DNA of 64,000 bases, taken from positions 1,550,001 through 1,614,000 of the forward strand of contig JAPXFQ010002676.1 of the NCBI GenBank assembly GCA_028564705.1, read 5' to 3'. The position numbers and the translations under genes were made by a program. This DNA comes from Apricaphanius iberus (Eukaryota > Chordata > Actinopteri > Cyprinodontiformes > Aphaniidae). The notes beneath the pieces were generated by a model. It did not search any database and was not told the origin of the DNA. It was given only the letters and a program-made list of their open reading frames with translations. Shown piece by piece: positions 10,021 through 21,325 of the stretch (the stretch's first letter is position 1; the number at the start of each line of letters is the position of its first letter).

Positions 10021-10811
10021 TTATTTCAATTCATCCATCTATCCACTATCTATTCCGTCTATCCTATGAAGGTTTGCAGGGGTAGGGGGCTGGTGTCTCT
10101 CTCCTATCTCCTGCAATCATCGAGTAAAAGTTAGAAAAGTGAGGGTACACCCTGGGCAATTCATCTCTTCATCGCATGGCAAACAACCATGCAAGCAGGG
10201 TCGGGTTTATTTATAGAGCACGTTTAAAACAACCGCCGCTGCCCAAAGTGCTGTACAGAGTTAAAACACAATAAAACATACTAAAACAAAGAATAAAAAT
10301 AAACAATGCAAATCGATTCAAAACAAGTAAACTGCTTACACAAACAAACAAAGAGTCACAGGACAGAAGTCATCAGCAAAAAAAATCTCAGCTTGTGTTG
10401 AATGCCAGTTTAAACAGATGGTCTTCAGAAGAGACTTAAAAATATTCAAAGACTGAGCTAGCTTATTGCTCAGGGGTAGACGGTTCCAGAGTCTGGGAGC
10501 CGCAACAGCAAAAGCTCGGTCACCTCTGGTTTTCAGCCGTGACCTTGGAACATCTAAAATCATTTGAGTAGTCTACCTCAGTGTCCTACTTTGGACATGA
10601 ACAGAGAGAAGCTCTGAAAGGTAGGAGGAGGCCAGCCCATTCAAATATTTAAAAGCCAACAAACGAACCTTAAAATGAATCTTGTCCGGGAACACATGCA
10701 TGTACAGGGAGAAAACTGCAAACTCCATCCAGAAAGACCCCAGACTGGAATTCGAACCCAGGAACTTCTTCCTGCAAGCAACAGTGTACTGTATACAGCA
10801 TGTGTTACCAA
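10021..10811 (-). repeat. tRNA-headed SINE copy interrupted by a LINE fragment
   Basis: The outer parts (about 10021-10200 and 10690-10811) together match a very common fish repeat. On the minus strand its head near 10745-10765 carries the B-box-like GGTTCGAATTCC, and the tail ends in CATCCATC-type sequence. The middle is occupied by an L2-like LINE fragment, so the SINE is older than that insertion. No clean duplication flanking the LINE piece was found. Confidence 0.55.
10200..10690 (-). mobile_element. L2-like LINE 3' fragment
   Basis: Two minus-strand frames (10573-10690 and 10336-10563) are shifted pieces of one sequence encoding the C-terminal part of an L2-type reverse transcriptase. 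They include KYLNGLASSYLSELL and the hallmark DRAFAVAAPRLWNRLP block. The 3' end carries the fish LINE segment near 10205-10260. It is 5'-truncated and frameshifted, hence inactive. Confidence 0.7.
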
Positions 10812-11034
10812 CACATGTCATACCAAGGCACTTTACAAGAAAACTAATTTCCATTCAATCATACATGCATTAAAGTCAGTTTTAAAGTTTTATCAAACCC
10901 AGCAGATTGCATTTAGTCATTGACTTGCAAAATTCACTCTTTCAGGACCAACATGTAGTTATAGTAGACAGTCACCTGCGTTGTTGACTTCACAGCAATC
11001 CTTCATACTGAGCAACCATGTATTAACAGTGGAG

Positions 11035-11330
11035 AGGTAACCCCCACCCCCCTTTTAATAGGAAGAAACCTCCTGAGGAAACACAACCTGGCTCAGTATG
11101 AGAAGCCATCTGCCTCAACCGACTGGACAGAGCAGACACACAAAAAAGTTTGATTTGCCAACACAATTGATGAGGATAATAAGGAAAATAAGGATGGTCC
11201 AAAAAAACATCTCTGAATCTGAGCATCAGTAAGAGCTGGTGACCGGGGGTTACCAGTCTCCAATAAACATGAAATGCATTAGAAACAAGAAAATACCAGA
11301 AGAAAAAATTCTGTCTTACCATCAAACATG
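11035..11330 (-). mobile_element. LINE 3'-UTR relic
   Basis: The minus strand around 11060-11125 matches the same segment found in the Rex1-like 3' UTR at about 5985-6055 (AGGAAGAAACCTCC... on the plus strand here). The remainder to about 11330 is diverged. It is a second, oppositely oriented copy of a related LINE end. Confidence 0.5.
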
Positions 11331-13227
11331 CAATTGTGTGGAGTTTATTAAATCTCTTCTGGAACTTTCAGTAGAACCATAGGCTTTAGGCAGGGTGAAT
11401 TTAAGACTGATCTGGAACGAAACAAAGAATGACTTGCTGAAAAATCGTTTATTCACATGGTTAAATACAGGGAGCCTCTGGGATGTGGTTATGCTTCTGT
11501 TCTAAAGGCTTAAACAGCATTCTTGCAGGGCATCCCTTTATTAATTCCTCAAATTAAAAGCAAATTAAAATAACTATGATTTCTTCTGGGTTATCACTGA
11601 GCCATTTAGCAGAATCATGATATAAAACATTAGCAAATTAGTTAAGAAAAATGGTTCTTCAGACACAAGATACACCTTCTTCCATGGCTTGTCACTCTGC
11701 TGGCCTAAATCCTAAGAATAAGAGATCATTGGAGAAGGCCCAGTAGTCAGGGAGATATAGAGATTGTGTAAAGAGTGATGGCCTGCTCTTTGACTGTGAA
11801 ATGCTACAGGAGAGGACAACAGTTAAAATGAGTTTGCAGAAAGTATTATGTTTACTGTAAACCTCTTTTTTCCCCGTCTTTTCACCAGGGTTCCCCTTAC
11901 GTGTGCAGGGTTTTGCATGTTTTGCTGGGCTTGTTTGATCTGCCGAGCTTTCTCTGTTGATAGGGGCGATTTCGCGTGCAAGGGTGATTCTGGAAAGCCA
12001 AACTGCTGAGGGTGAACAGATCTCTCTGCAAGCAATACACCCTTCTCTGTGTGTCAGGGCACATTGTCTGCAACTCAGGCTGTTCCATCTGAATGCGGCT
12101 GAAAACAAATAACATGAAGGGAACTTTCACACCCTGCGTGCCTCCTGAACAAATAATTGACTCAAGTCTGTGTTCTCTTACTTTCTTTAGCATTTCTTTG
12201 TGTATTTTCTACATTTTCCATCGTTCTTTTCCTTCCAACCTCAGAAGTTCAGGTTAGGCACAGCGCTGGGGTGGCTGGGGGTATTTTGTTTACTTTTAAT
12301 TAAACTTCACACCTAAATAAATGTAACTGAGTCCCACACGCACTCATATTGTACTGTGAAAAGAGCCCGCCAGGCCCAGATGTTTGTCTTTGTAAGGATA
12401 AATATCTAAGTGGCAGCTTTCTCTGTTCGGGAATCTGCTCCCTTGGTCATTTTTGTCGGATTAACCAGGGTAAGGAAAACACGAGGATCATGTTGCGTGC
12501 GTTTCACGCTCACTGACTGCTCAGCATAAACACCACGAGTTTCTGGCTTCCCTCACATCCGCCTCTTCAGCTCCTCCGCCGTTCTCCTCGGGCCCCCAGA
12601 GTCCCTGGCCAAGGTTTGTTTTAGTAGCGCAGCCTCAGAAGATTGTTTGGCTGCGTTGTGTGTCACACTGGGTGAGTGTTTGATGGTGTTCACTGTGTTA
12701 CACGGTGGGAGTGTGCATGAGTAGAAAGGCTGGGGACGCTAATCCCTCTCCTCTGTGTCCTCTGCTGCACAGCTCCAGTTATTGCGGGACTCTTCACAGA
12801 GACACTTGTGAAGTCGCAGCTCTGAGAGGAGCTAAGAAGGCGTCAAAGGGGTGCATATGCATTAAATCTGGTATTAAGTATGAGTTTGAAATGCATAGAT
12901 ACAAAATAAACTTCAGGGCTTTAATTTTTCTAGTCATTTATACTCACTTTCTATTAAGAGGGAACAAATCCTGTTTTAACAAGGGATTATTCTGCTCCCC
13001 CCCGTCCCCTTTATCTTCAAACCGTTCGATCAGTTTTGCCTTATTTTTCTCAAGGTCACACAACAGAAACTTTTAAATCACCGAAAAGCCAATTATGAGG
13101 AGTTAAAATGTCTGATATTATATCAGGCAATGTCTTGTTTTGTTCTTTTAGGTCAATTAGGATTACAAAAATATTTCCATTTGATAAATACCAGAATAAA
13201 AAGAAAGAATTTAAACTTTTTGTTCGG
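11331..13227. other. Unassigned, partly GC-richer sequence
   Basis: No gene or repeat family recognised. The frame 11692-12108 (minus, 138 codons) has no recognisable domain and overlaps two other frames. The segment about 12400-12860 is less AT-rich and looks non-repetitive; it could hold a conserved non-coding element, but that cannot be judged without alignment. Confidence 0.4.
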
Positions 13228-13540
13228 CCCGATACCGTTTATTGTACTCGTATCAGTATCGGCTAAAGTTAACCGATACCATGAACCGATACTTAAAATG
13301 TAGAAACGCTGCAATAATTTCGCAGACGATGTTAAAATTTAGCTTTAAATTGTTGTTTAGTGATCATTTTTATTTAAAAATTTTTTCTAATTCACCCTAA
13401 TTTGTTTTAACAATCAGAGAAGAAAACAAAACCTGCCTTCCAATTCATTGCATTATTTCTTTTTGCGTCGTAGAAGTAAGTACTCTGATCCAAGTATCGG
13501 TGTAAAAAAAGGTGGTATTGTTGCATCCCTGCTTTTTGCT
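13228..13540. mobile_element. hAT-like GATACCGA relic
   Basis: Clusters of CCGATACCG / GTATCGG words occur at 13228-13295 and again as AAGTATCGGTGT near 13490-13505, with AT-rich DNA between. This is the same pattern as at 1336-1712 and 28596-28915. No coding capacity and no definite duplication. Confidence 0.5.
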
Positions 13541-14070
13541 TTAAATTCAGAGGTTCACATATGTTTTTTTCTTTGTGTTTTACCGATAAGCCCTGCATTG
13601 CAGCGACTTCTTTATTACACGGATAGGCAAGTTTCTTTATATAGCACCATTCAAACACAAGGCAGTTAATTTTTTTTAAATGACATCAAAGGAAGACAAA
13701 AAGAAAAAGACAAACAAAAGTGATCTTAATATATTAAACAAAGGAGTGAATAAATGAAACAAATATTAAACTATAGATTGTAAAGATAAATTAAATCTAA
13801 ATCTAAATCCAGAACCAATCTTTAATCTCATATCGGCAAACAGTTTATTTGCCTGACACTTTGATTGAGCTACAACTTTGAAAGCTACAATTTTGAAATC
13901 TACTCAGTAATAAACAGTGGAAAGTCCAGTGATTTAAGAACTAGTGTTGCAAGATTCCTTTTTTTTGGTGTTGGTTAGGACTCTGTCAGCATCATTTTGA
14001 GAGAGCTGACTGATTTTTTTATATATAAAGACAAGTATAGCCACCATTACAGTAATCTAAGTGGCTGAAC
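13541..14070. other. Unassigned AT-rich sequence
   Basis: Nothing recognised; A-rich and T-rich runs only. Confidence 0.45.
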
Positions 14071-14980
14071 TTAAAGGTGAAGTTCTGTTTTTTGCTTTCA
14101 ACCTGGACCTTATTTTTAGCAAGTCTAACGTTTATTTACTCACCCAGACAAGTTTGGAGCCACTTTGAGTCCTTCAGGAGGAATTTATATTGAGTCGGGA
14201 TCAGCATAATATCCATATAATGGGAGTCAATGAGGGCAGGAGTTCGCTGTCTGTAATAAGGCATTTTCTGCCCCAAAAGTCCTTCATTTATCAGTGTTGA
14301 GTTATTAAACGTTAGCACTACACCCCTCCGAGTTCAGAATATCTCGGACATGATTATTTGTTCTGTTCCCGGGGGATTTAAAGACAAAAATACAACTACA
14401 CTAACGTGCGATTTTAATGACGTCACTGCCATTCTCCATCCCAATTGTAGTCTGAGCAGGACTTTCACTCTGGGCTCTATGACATTCAGACAGAACTTGC
14501 TACTGCAGACATCAACGTGGTTTGCGTTTACATGTTTCCAAATTTCACAAACTGAAGATCAGTTGGACTAACTTCAGCTTCTACAGGCTCCCTTTCTGCA
14601 AACGACGCAGACTACAGCTGCAATGGAGGACGGCTGTGACGTCATTGAAATCCCAGGTTAGTGTAAGTTGGAATCGGTTACATTAAAAGGCTGTAAAACC
14701 CCAGAAGCTAATACCTTAGCACCTCCAGGATGTTCCAAACTCACAGGGGAATATCGCCAACTACTCATAACAAAACATGGCTAAATGAAGGCATTTTGGG
14801 GCAGATAATGCCTTATTTATGGCCTGATTGACTCCCATTATATGGATCCATGCTGATCACGACTAAATATAAACTTCTGCCAAAGGACTCCAAGTAGCTC
14901 CAAACTTGTCTGGATGAGTGAATAAATGTAATAGTTGATAAAAATAAGGTCCAGGTTGGAAAAAAAGTACCTTTCCCTTG
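14071..14980. repeat. Long imperfect inverted repeat (MITE or foldback type)
   Basis: The left arm (about 14073-14291) and right arm (about 14780-14975) are reverse complements with indels; both contain the motif AACCTGGACCTTATTTTTA in opposite orientation, and ATAATGGGAGTCAAT against its complement. About 490 bp separates them. Outer ends match as AAAGGT/ACCTTT. No transposase frame is visible. The class is uncertain. Confidence 0.6.
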
Positions 14981-15254
14981 AAACCAAACAACGCCAACAT
15001 TTATTGTATGCTCCATGGTTTTGCTCTTACTGATTATATTTAAGATATTTTTGAAAACAACGATTTTAAGATTTTGATTAAGCTGGAGAGTATTCTAACC
15101 TATCCACTCACGGATATTAAGACATCTGATTTCAGCCACTGTTTACAGACTGTGGTAGCAGATAAATGAAAGGTTGCTTGTCATCAGCATGCATGTAATT
15201 AGAGATGTTGCAGAGGTTAGGTAGGGGGATCAATTTGTTCAGAGTCTTCAAGAG

Positions 15255-15455
15255 CCCATGTCCAGCAACTTTTAGATCTGCCTCTGCTCTGGCCCACTTT
15301 AATCAAATAATTGGGTAATTAGCAGAACTCTGTACAACTTCAAAGCATGTTTAGGAGGAAATTCATCTGTTTGATTGGTGTGTTAGAAAGGGATATATTT
15401 AAAAGATGCAGGACAGTGTCCCTCAAGAACTTGAGTTCAGCATCCTGGATATATA
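15255..15455. mobile_element. Degenerate hAT-type MITE
   Basis: The two ends are loosely inverted (GCAACTTTTAGAT near 15269, ATTTAAAAGATGCAGGACAGTG near 15397 on the other side) and resemble the family of the 7226-7411 element. It is diverged, with no recognisable duplication. Confidence 0.45.
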
Positions 15456-15987
15456 CGGTTAACAAAAGTGGCCGAAGAAGAGAGCCTTGAGGAAGCCTAC
15501 AGTTGATTGTTGTCATCTTCCATGTTTGCCAAATAAAATATGAATCAATTTAATATTAGACAATACAAACCATTTCTCCAGTCTGGTAATCCTAGGTTCT
15601 TACAATCCTAGATTGAAGTTTGGAACACACTATGCCACCCTTTTCAAACATGAATGCACACCACTGATGTCCTAAGATGTAAAGCCAACATCAATCATGG
15701 CATTTATGATAATGATTGTGATACACCTCACAGCCATGAATATAATACCCGTGATATGTTTTGGACGACTGGAGAAATGCTGCAGAGATTTTATCAAGTA
15801 ATGAGGAGTTAAAAATGTTGCGCTTTTTCCACAACTAAAGCAAATCAATTTCTTGTGATAGTTCTCATTTTAAAAATGGTTTCATAAATTTAATGATGCT
15901 TTGTATCCGAAAATAAAAACAGTATTTTTTTTTTGCAGTTTCAATAAAACTGATGAAAAAACATTGTTTTAAGAAGCAGTTATAAAC
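15456..15987. other. Unassigned sequence
   Basis: No gene or repeat family recognised. Confidence 0.45.
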
Positions 15988-16310
15988 AATATATAATGCC
16001 CGGAACTTTTTTCACATTCTGTTATAAATACACACGGCCATACATCTTGTTTGTGATTTTATTATCAGCACACTTTACTCAGATACAACATAAATAAAGT
16101 CCACTGCAACCAAATGTATTCAGAGTTCAACTAATGAATAAATATAATTCACTAACAGGTGTTTTAATACTCGATTAAAACATCTATATGGGTCTCTTGG
16201 CTGCTTCTCTGATTCCGCTTGCTCAGCTTGTCAATTTAGGTGGCCACCCCTGTATTTGGTTTTATTTTGTGCCATACACTTTCTATTCGAATATGTACAG
16301 GGGCAGCCGA
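15988..16310 (-). mobile_element. Tc1/mariner-like fragment
   Basis: The block has the Tc1-type terminal text CGGAACTTTTTTCACATTCT near 16002 and, near 16190-16300, a degraded minus-strand segment of the transposase N-terminal region (GGGTCTCTTGGCTGCTTCTC). It is the same family as the relic at 31555-32710. Internally deleted, no frame. Confidence 0.55.
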
Positions 16311-17909
16311 AACATCTAATCATAGGACAAAAAACTGACCTTTTTTCCACAAACGTATGAGAGACAACTATTACTGAGAACAACATCCCCAACAGGTGGA
16401 GACATGAGAAAATATTGTTTTGGCATGATTTTGTTGTGCGGATGCTTTTCTTCGGCAGGAACAGGGTAGCAGATAACAGATAAGAAGTGATGGGAACATA
16501 TGATGGAAGCAAATACAGGACAATCCTGACAAATAGCAACATAAAATGCTTGAGACTGGGAAAGAGGTTCAGGTTTTACCAGGACAACTTCATAATTATA
16601 TGCAGTTTTGGTTAGTTTTATTCTACAAAATTCAGCCAATAAAATATTTCATTTTCTGTCTGTGATGTGTCATAACGTTAAATACTACAAAAGTTAGGAA
16701 TACTGTTGTTAGAGATCTACTACATTCCACAGTGGGAAAATTTTAAGTAACCTTAATGTTCCATAATATTGGCTTCTTTCATTAGATTTGCTCAGTTTTG
16801 TCAAATTCGTTCAGAATATTCAGTATTCATAAAAAAAAAACGGTTTATAGATGTTGCATTTGAGAACCAGTGACACCTAATGGTAAGATTAGAGTTTGCA
16901 ACCAAATGATTGCTCATTCTAAAAGTTCTTTTTTTAGCTGACTCTGCCTCAGTGAAAATATCAAGTACAAGTATTTCACTTTTCCCGTATATTCTTGCAA
17001 ATGTAACACAAATTACCTTTAAAGTGATCCATCATGGCTAAAGTATGCAGATCTTCGAATGAGCGTTTTAAGTAAATGCCGAACACTTTTCTAATGAGTC
17101 AGGCTTGTTTCTGTCTGTGTTTTGGAAACAGACTGCAGCATGGAGCACCTGGCCCAGTAGGGTTCTGGTTTGGGGCAACAGACTAACCCCATTTAATGGG
17201 TACTTGAACCCCCCCCCCCCCCAACATCCGCTTAGCACTCTGTTCCACTTAATGAGACTCTACCCTGAGCTGTAAACAAGCTCATGACCATAACAACACA
17301 AGGATCCTGCCAGCTCATGCATGATGGGGTGTGAACAGGAAGGCTGAACTGTGCAGGTTTTCTTCCACGCTGCTTCACAAGCACTTATTATCCTGAGGGA
17401 AAGGGCCGCATGTAGCACTGCTGCTCCAGTTCTTGCTCAGCATGCCAAATCCTCACTGGCCGCCAAGATCATCACAGACCGTTGCCTCACTCCACAGCCT
17501 TTTCCACAGCCTACAATTACTGTATGTACACAAACCACAGTTTATTCAGCACCGTGTTGGACCTGGCGTGTCAGCTCTGACAGGCCACAATAGGAACAAT
17601 GTCTGCTTCTGCACAAAGACTTTTTCATACAAACACACACAGCAAGGTTTTTATTTTACTTGTAGGGGGGTGAGACCCTGACAAAAGGTCCAGTGTTAGA
17701 GTGAGTGTTGAGCCCAGCTGGTTCCCTTTACTGCACAGACTGGCTAATGTACAGTGATCAGCCTGAGTCAACAGAACTGGCCGGAAAACGGGGTTTAATT
17801 GATGATAGGAACGTCTTTTTGGCTAAATGTGTTTGAACTGCCCCAAAATGTCCCGTTAGATTTTCCATCTCATCAACACAATACAAACGTTTGAGGACAA
17901 CCTGAGCAC
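16311..17909. other. Unassigned sequence
   Basis: No gene recognised; frames at 16231-16639 (minus) and 17351-17681 lack motifs. A C13 run lies at about 17209-17222. The region about 17100-17560 is slightly GC-richer. Confidence 0.4.
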
Positions 17910-17960
17910 ATTTGCACATACACAGAGACATAGGTTCTATGTCTCTGTGTATGTGCAAAT
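17910..17960. repeat. Perfect 24-bp hairpin with 3-nt loop
   Basis: The left arm 17910-17933 (starting ATTTGCACATAC) and right arm 17937-17960 are perfect reverse complements around GTT. Matching stops sharply at both outer ends. It lies 11 bp before a hAT-like repeat. No known RNA class is recognised; local template-switch origin is the simplest explanation. Confidence 0.9.
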
Positions 17961-17971
17961 CTATGTATGTA

Positions 17972-18850
17972 TTAGGGGTGAAAGACGCAAAGAACGTGTT
18001 TATTTACGAATACTTATTTCGAACAAAAACTTGAAGAAATATTTGTATTCGGTAGTACTGATGACATTTTTTTTTTATTAAGTCTGTACTGCAGGCAGTT
18101 TATAACTTTCGGGAAGCTGAGTCTACGTTGCTGTGTTTGCTCGATAATTTAGACAGTTATGTTAATGTATGGTTAAAAAGGTCAAAACAAGGTTCTCGTC
18201 ATTTGTTACTTCAGGTGAAACTCCCCACATGGAGTTAGCGAATCAAATAGAAAAGAGTGTGTCTGCTACTGAGGCATAGCCATCCACCTGCCAAAAGAAC
18301 TTGCCCTGTTCCGCGAGGAGCACATTTTACATCATTCACACACACACACATACACACACACACACACACGCACACACACACACTCAGGTTGGGTTTTCAT
18401 GTGTTGTGGGGACATCCCATTGACATAAGCCTGTCAGTCCCCACGAGAATAGTAAACTTCCAATTTTTGGTCCCCATGAAGATAATGTCCATGTCCATGT
18501 ATACACACACACACACACACCAATCCTCCCACCAACACCAATACCTTTACAAACATGTTCTGCCAATCCCTCCACAAACACTGAATCGTTCACACAGCCA
18601 TGTTCCGCCCCTGTTGGTCTCTTTTCTATGACCTTCCTGTTACATGTTATTTGGTGGATTTGTGGAAAAACATCAAACAACATTGCATATCCATAATTAC
18701 CATAATGGATAATATATATAAAACGTAAATTAGAAGTGCAACGTGAAAAAAAAAATACTTTCACTCATATTTCAAATTCTACTTGAATACAAGTACAAAT
18801 ACTTTTCTCCCCTTCAACAAATACAAATACCGACTGCTGTGCACACACCG
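17972..18850. mobile_element. hAT-like repeat relic with internal CA tracts
   Basis: The left end TAGGGGTGAAAGACGC and the right region rich in ATACAAGTACAAATACTT words in opposite orientation to the left-end GAATACTTATTTCG text suggest a nonautonomous hAT-type element. Two CA microsatellites and a GTGGGGAC-type short repeat segment lie inside. Boundaries are approximate. Confidence 0.4.
18337..18383 (+). repeat. (CA)n microsatellite
   Basis: A CA run with two single-base interruptions; a second shorter run is at 18503-18520. Confidence 0.9.
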
Positions 18851-19009
18851 GCTGATTGTATAATATTCATAGATTCTATACATAGATGATGAAGTTTTAC
18901 CGAGCAAACTCAACTTCTCACTTACATTTCTTCACATACAATACAATTAGAGAGAGGTTAAGCTTTTGACTTTTGCAGATGTATAACTTGATGATAGGGT
19001 ACGCAGACA

Positions 19010-19925
19010 TTTTTCAATTTCAACTCAAAATGTGAGCTTTTATTCTTGGTATGCATCCTCACCCCAACTCACCCTGATAATGTGACACTCTGCACATTAT
19101 ATTGTTCAAAGTTGATGCTTCATATTGTAAAAAAGGTGTGAAAAATTGCTTTGATTGCTTTTATATTCATCAATCAACAAAACAAAGTGAATAAACACGA
19201 GAAAAATCTAAACAAAATCAATATTTGGAGGGACCACCCTTTACCTTCAAAACAGCATCAATACTTCTAGGTACTCTTGCACTCAGTTTTTAAAGGAACT
19301 CAGTGGTGGGTTGTTCTAAACATCTTGGAGAACTAACCACAGCTTTTCTCTGAATATAGTCTTCCTCACATCCTTCTATCTCTTCATTATTGCACCACTC
19401 TACAGCTCTTTGATGATCAATCTGCCTTCTGCTCCAGCCAAATATTTCAAATTTTGACTCATCAGTCCAGAACACCTGCTGTCTTTTTTCTGCTCCCCAG
19501 TTCCTATGTTTCATGCATACTTGAGTTGCTTGGCCTTGTTTGAGGTTTTTGGCTGCAACTTTTCCATGGTTCCCACTGTTCTTCACCTAGTTTAAAGCTG
19601 CCTACTGTACACAGCTGTTTCTGTTTTAGTTCATGACTGTGCTTAAACCTACATGTGACATATAGTATGTGATCCTTAGCTCCTGTTTGGTATAACTGAC
19701 TATAATCCCAGAAAATCTCTGACTTTGAGCAAGTGTACCTTTAGGAATAGATGCTGGTTTGAAGGAAATAGGTAATAATACCAAATATTGATTTAGATTT
19801 TTAATTTGTTTTCTCACTTTTAATTTTTTATTGATAAAAATAAATTATCATTATTTGTGTTTCTGAAAGTATTCTTTTGTTTACAGTGTTTTTTTCACAC
19901 CTGTCTAAAACTTTTGCACAGTAAT
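19010..19925 (-). mobile_element. Tc1/mariner transposon relic
   Basis: The right end near 19895-19922 carries the Tc1-type terminal text (CTAAAACTTTTGCACAGTA), and 19200-19330 matches the transposase 3' part of the same family on the minus strand. The transposase is broken. The left boundary is uncertain and may include part of another repeat (19010-19190). Confidence 0.65.
19290..19586 (-). pseudogene. Tc1/mariner transposase fragment
   Basis: A minus-strand frame of 98 codons contains the Tc1 DDE-domain landmark WTDESKFEIFG, which includes one catalytic Asp, preceded by an ATQVCMKHRNWGAEKRQ segment. Upstream helix-turn-helix and downstream catalytic residues are missing or out of frame, so it is a dead fragment. 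The start is arbitrary. Confidence 0.75.
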
Positions 19926-20765
19926 GAATGTAATTTAAAAGTAATCTTCATAGGAACAAAAACACACACACACCATCACACTCCACTTTCCACCTTCAGC
20001 ATTAGACTATTTCATCAAAATTTAAAGTTTACAAGATTCATAGCAAGTTGATAGTGCTTTGAAATCAATATTCAATATTAATCAATATCAATATTTTTAC
20101 AATTTACATATTTTAAAACTCAGTTTGGCTTTGTAGTGTGTTGTGCATTTACATTTAATGAGGGAAAGTCAAATTATTTGCCTTAGGCCGACTGAAATAG
20201 AAACGTACTGGACTTCTCTTAATCAGACTATTGCACCAGATAATGACGTTAGAAAATCAAATGTATCTGCAGGTAAACCCCAACTCCGGTTTAGCCGAGC
20301 TATTTGCAGGAAGTCACGAGACCCTGGAAACGGGAATAACTACATTGCTACAGAACACTGCTGCAGCATTGTTGCTGTTGTCCATTTCTTCCCTCATTAC
20401 GCATATCCTGCTTTAACTCAGCTTACTTCACTGCTGCCAACAGTTGTTTACCCTCTGTTTGACTCTCTAGGCCAAAAAGAAAACGGTCAGTGCGAAAGGG
20501 CACATGTTACCACCCAGCATCGTGGAGTGGAAGGCACTTCATTCAATAATTAGATTTCCTGAGTAACATGTGAACCATCCTATTCTGGTAAGCTATTTGT
20601 CAAAATTCTATTTAGATCTGCATGTAAACGTACTGAATGACTCAGTCGGTCAGAATGCTCTGAATGATTCAGGTACATAATTAATTTAAGATGTTTTGAC
20701 AGAAAACAAGCTTACTTAGTCTTTTTTTTAAATAAAAAAACGTTGTTTGACTCCACTTAATTGCA
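19926..20765. other. Unassigned, possibly old DNA-element sequence
   Basis: The frame 20143-20553 has no motif. The phrase TTTAGATCTGCATGTAAACG near 20612 recurs as TTTAGATGTGCATGTAAATG near 22152, suggesting that both belong to one degraded repeat family. No class assigned. Confidence 0.4.
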
Positions 20766-21003
20766 GCTCTGACGGTTTCGGTTGATGTGTCCTTGGGCAA
20801 GACACTTCACCTGTTGCCTACTGGGGGTGGACAGTGTCCAGCAGCCTCACCTCTGTCAGTGCGCCCCAGGAAAGCTGTGGCTACATCATAGTTTGCCATC
20901 ACCAGTGCGTCAATGGGTAAATGACTGAATGTAGTGTAAAGCACTGTGGGGTCTGTAGGGACTAAGTAAAGCCCTATACAAATACAGACTATTTACCATT
21001 TTA
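20766..21003 (+). repeat. Dispersed SINE-like fish repeat
   Basis: The block contains GTCCTTGGGCAAGACACTTC near 20789 and GTCAGTGCGCCCCAGGAAAG near 20856, and ends in ATACAAATACAGACTATTTA near 20977. I recognise this as a very abundant dispersed repeat of teleost genomes. Noncoding; superfamily not resolved. Confidence 0.55.
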
Positions 21004-21176
21004 GTTTGAGTAATGGTCGAGCAGAGCTGTTGTACCTTATATGTCTTCCTGTTTAAAGTCCGCTCCTTGGTTGTCATTATTATTAAAGGTCTCATTTACT
21101 GCTGTTTTTATAAATTATTCTCTGTTCTCTGGTATGAAAGAATGTTATTTGTGTCTGTTTGTGTGAAAAAAAATGT

Positions 21177-21325
21177 CCCAGCCTGGTCAGCGGCGAGCAT
21201 GAACTGATGAAGCCTCTTGGATAAGAGGTGAAACGTCTTCCAAGACAAATTACCAAGTCCAGTTGCATTTGATTGAAATTTCCTTGAGATAACCATGACC
21301 TGGATGAATGAGAATATTCACAGGC
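21177..21325 (+). mobile_element. 149-bp Penelope-type solo insertion with hammerhead motif
   Basis: The segment is flanked by a perfect 12-bp duplication, GAAAAAAAATGT, at 21165-21176 and 21326-21337. The other copy of the host repeat (60020-60390) lacks it. It contains one hammerhead motif (21201-21240) and no coding sequence. The text after the ribozyme (GATAACCATGACCTGGATGA near 21287) is one I recognise from fish Penelope-type terminal repeats. It is best read as a solo or extremely truncated Penelope terminal repeat. Confidence 0.7.
21201..21240 (+). ncRNA. Hammerhead ribozyme motif in Penelope-type insertion
   Basis: Core CTGATGA (21204-21210) and GAAAC (21230-21234). Helix II is CCTCTT (21213-21218) with AAGAGG (21223-21228) and loop GGAT. 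Helix III is the minimal AC/GT, with a predicted cut after GTC (21237). Helix I is GAA (21201-21203) with TTC (21238-21240). Compared with the motif at 5209-5249, helices I and II differ but remain paired. Confidence 0.7.

Noticed and set aside
11692..12108. A 138-codon minus-strand frame as a gene
   Set aside because: No domain, two competing overlapping frames, no splice context; length is compatible with chance in this composition.
17910..17960. MicroRNA precursor
   Set aside because: A 51-nt perfect hairpin with a 3-nt loop is too short and too perfect for a typical animal pre-miRNA; no family recognised.
18257..18631. A 124-codon frame rich in Thr-His
   Set aside because: It is produced by translating CA microsatellites.
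20143..20553. A 136-codon plus-strand frame
   Set aside because: No motif, overlapped by another frame, and lies next to repeat-like sequence; no support as a gene.
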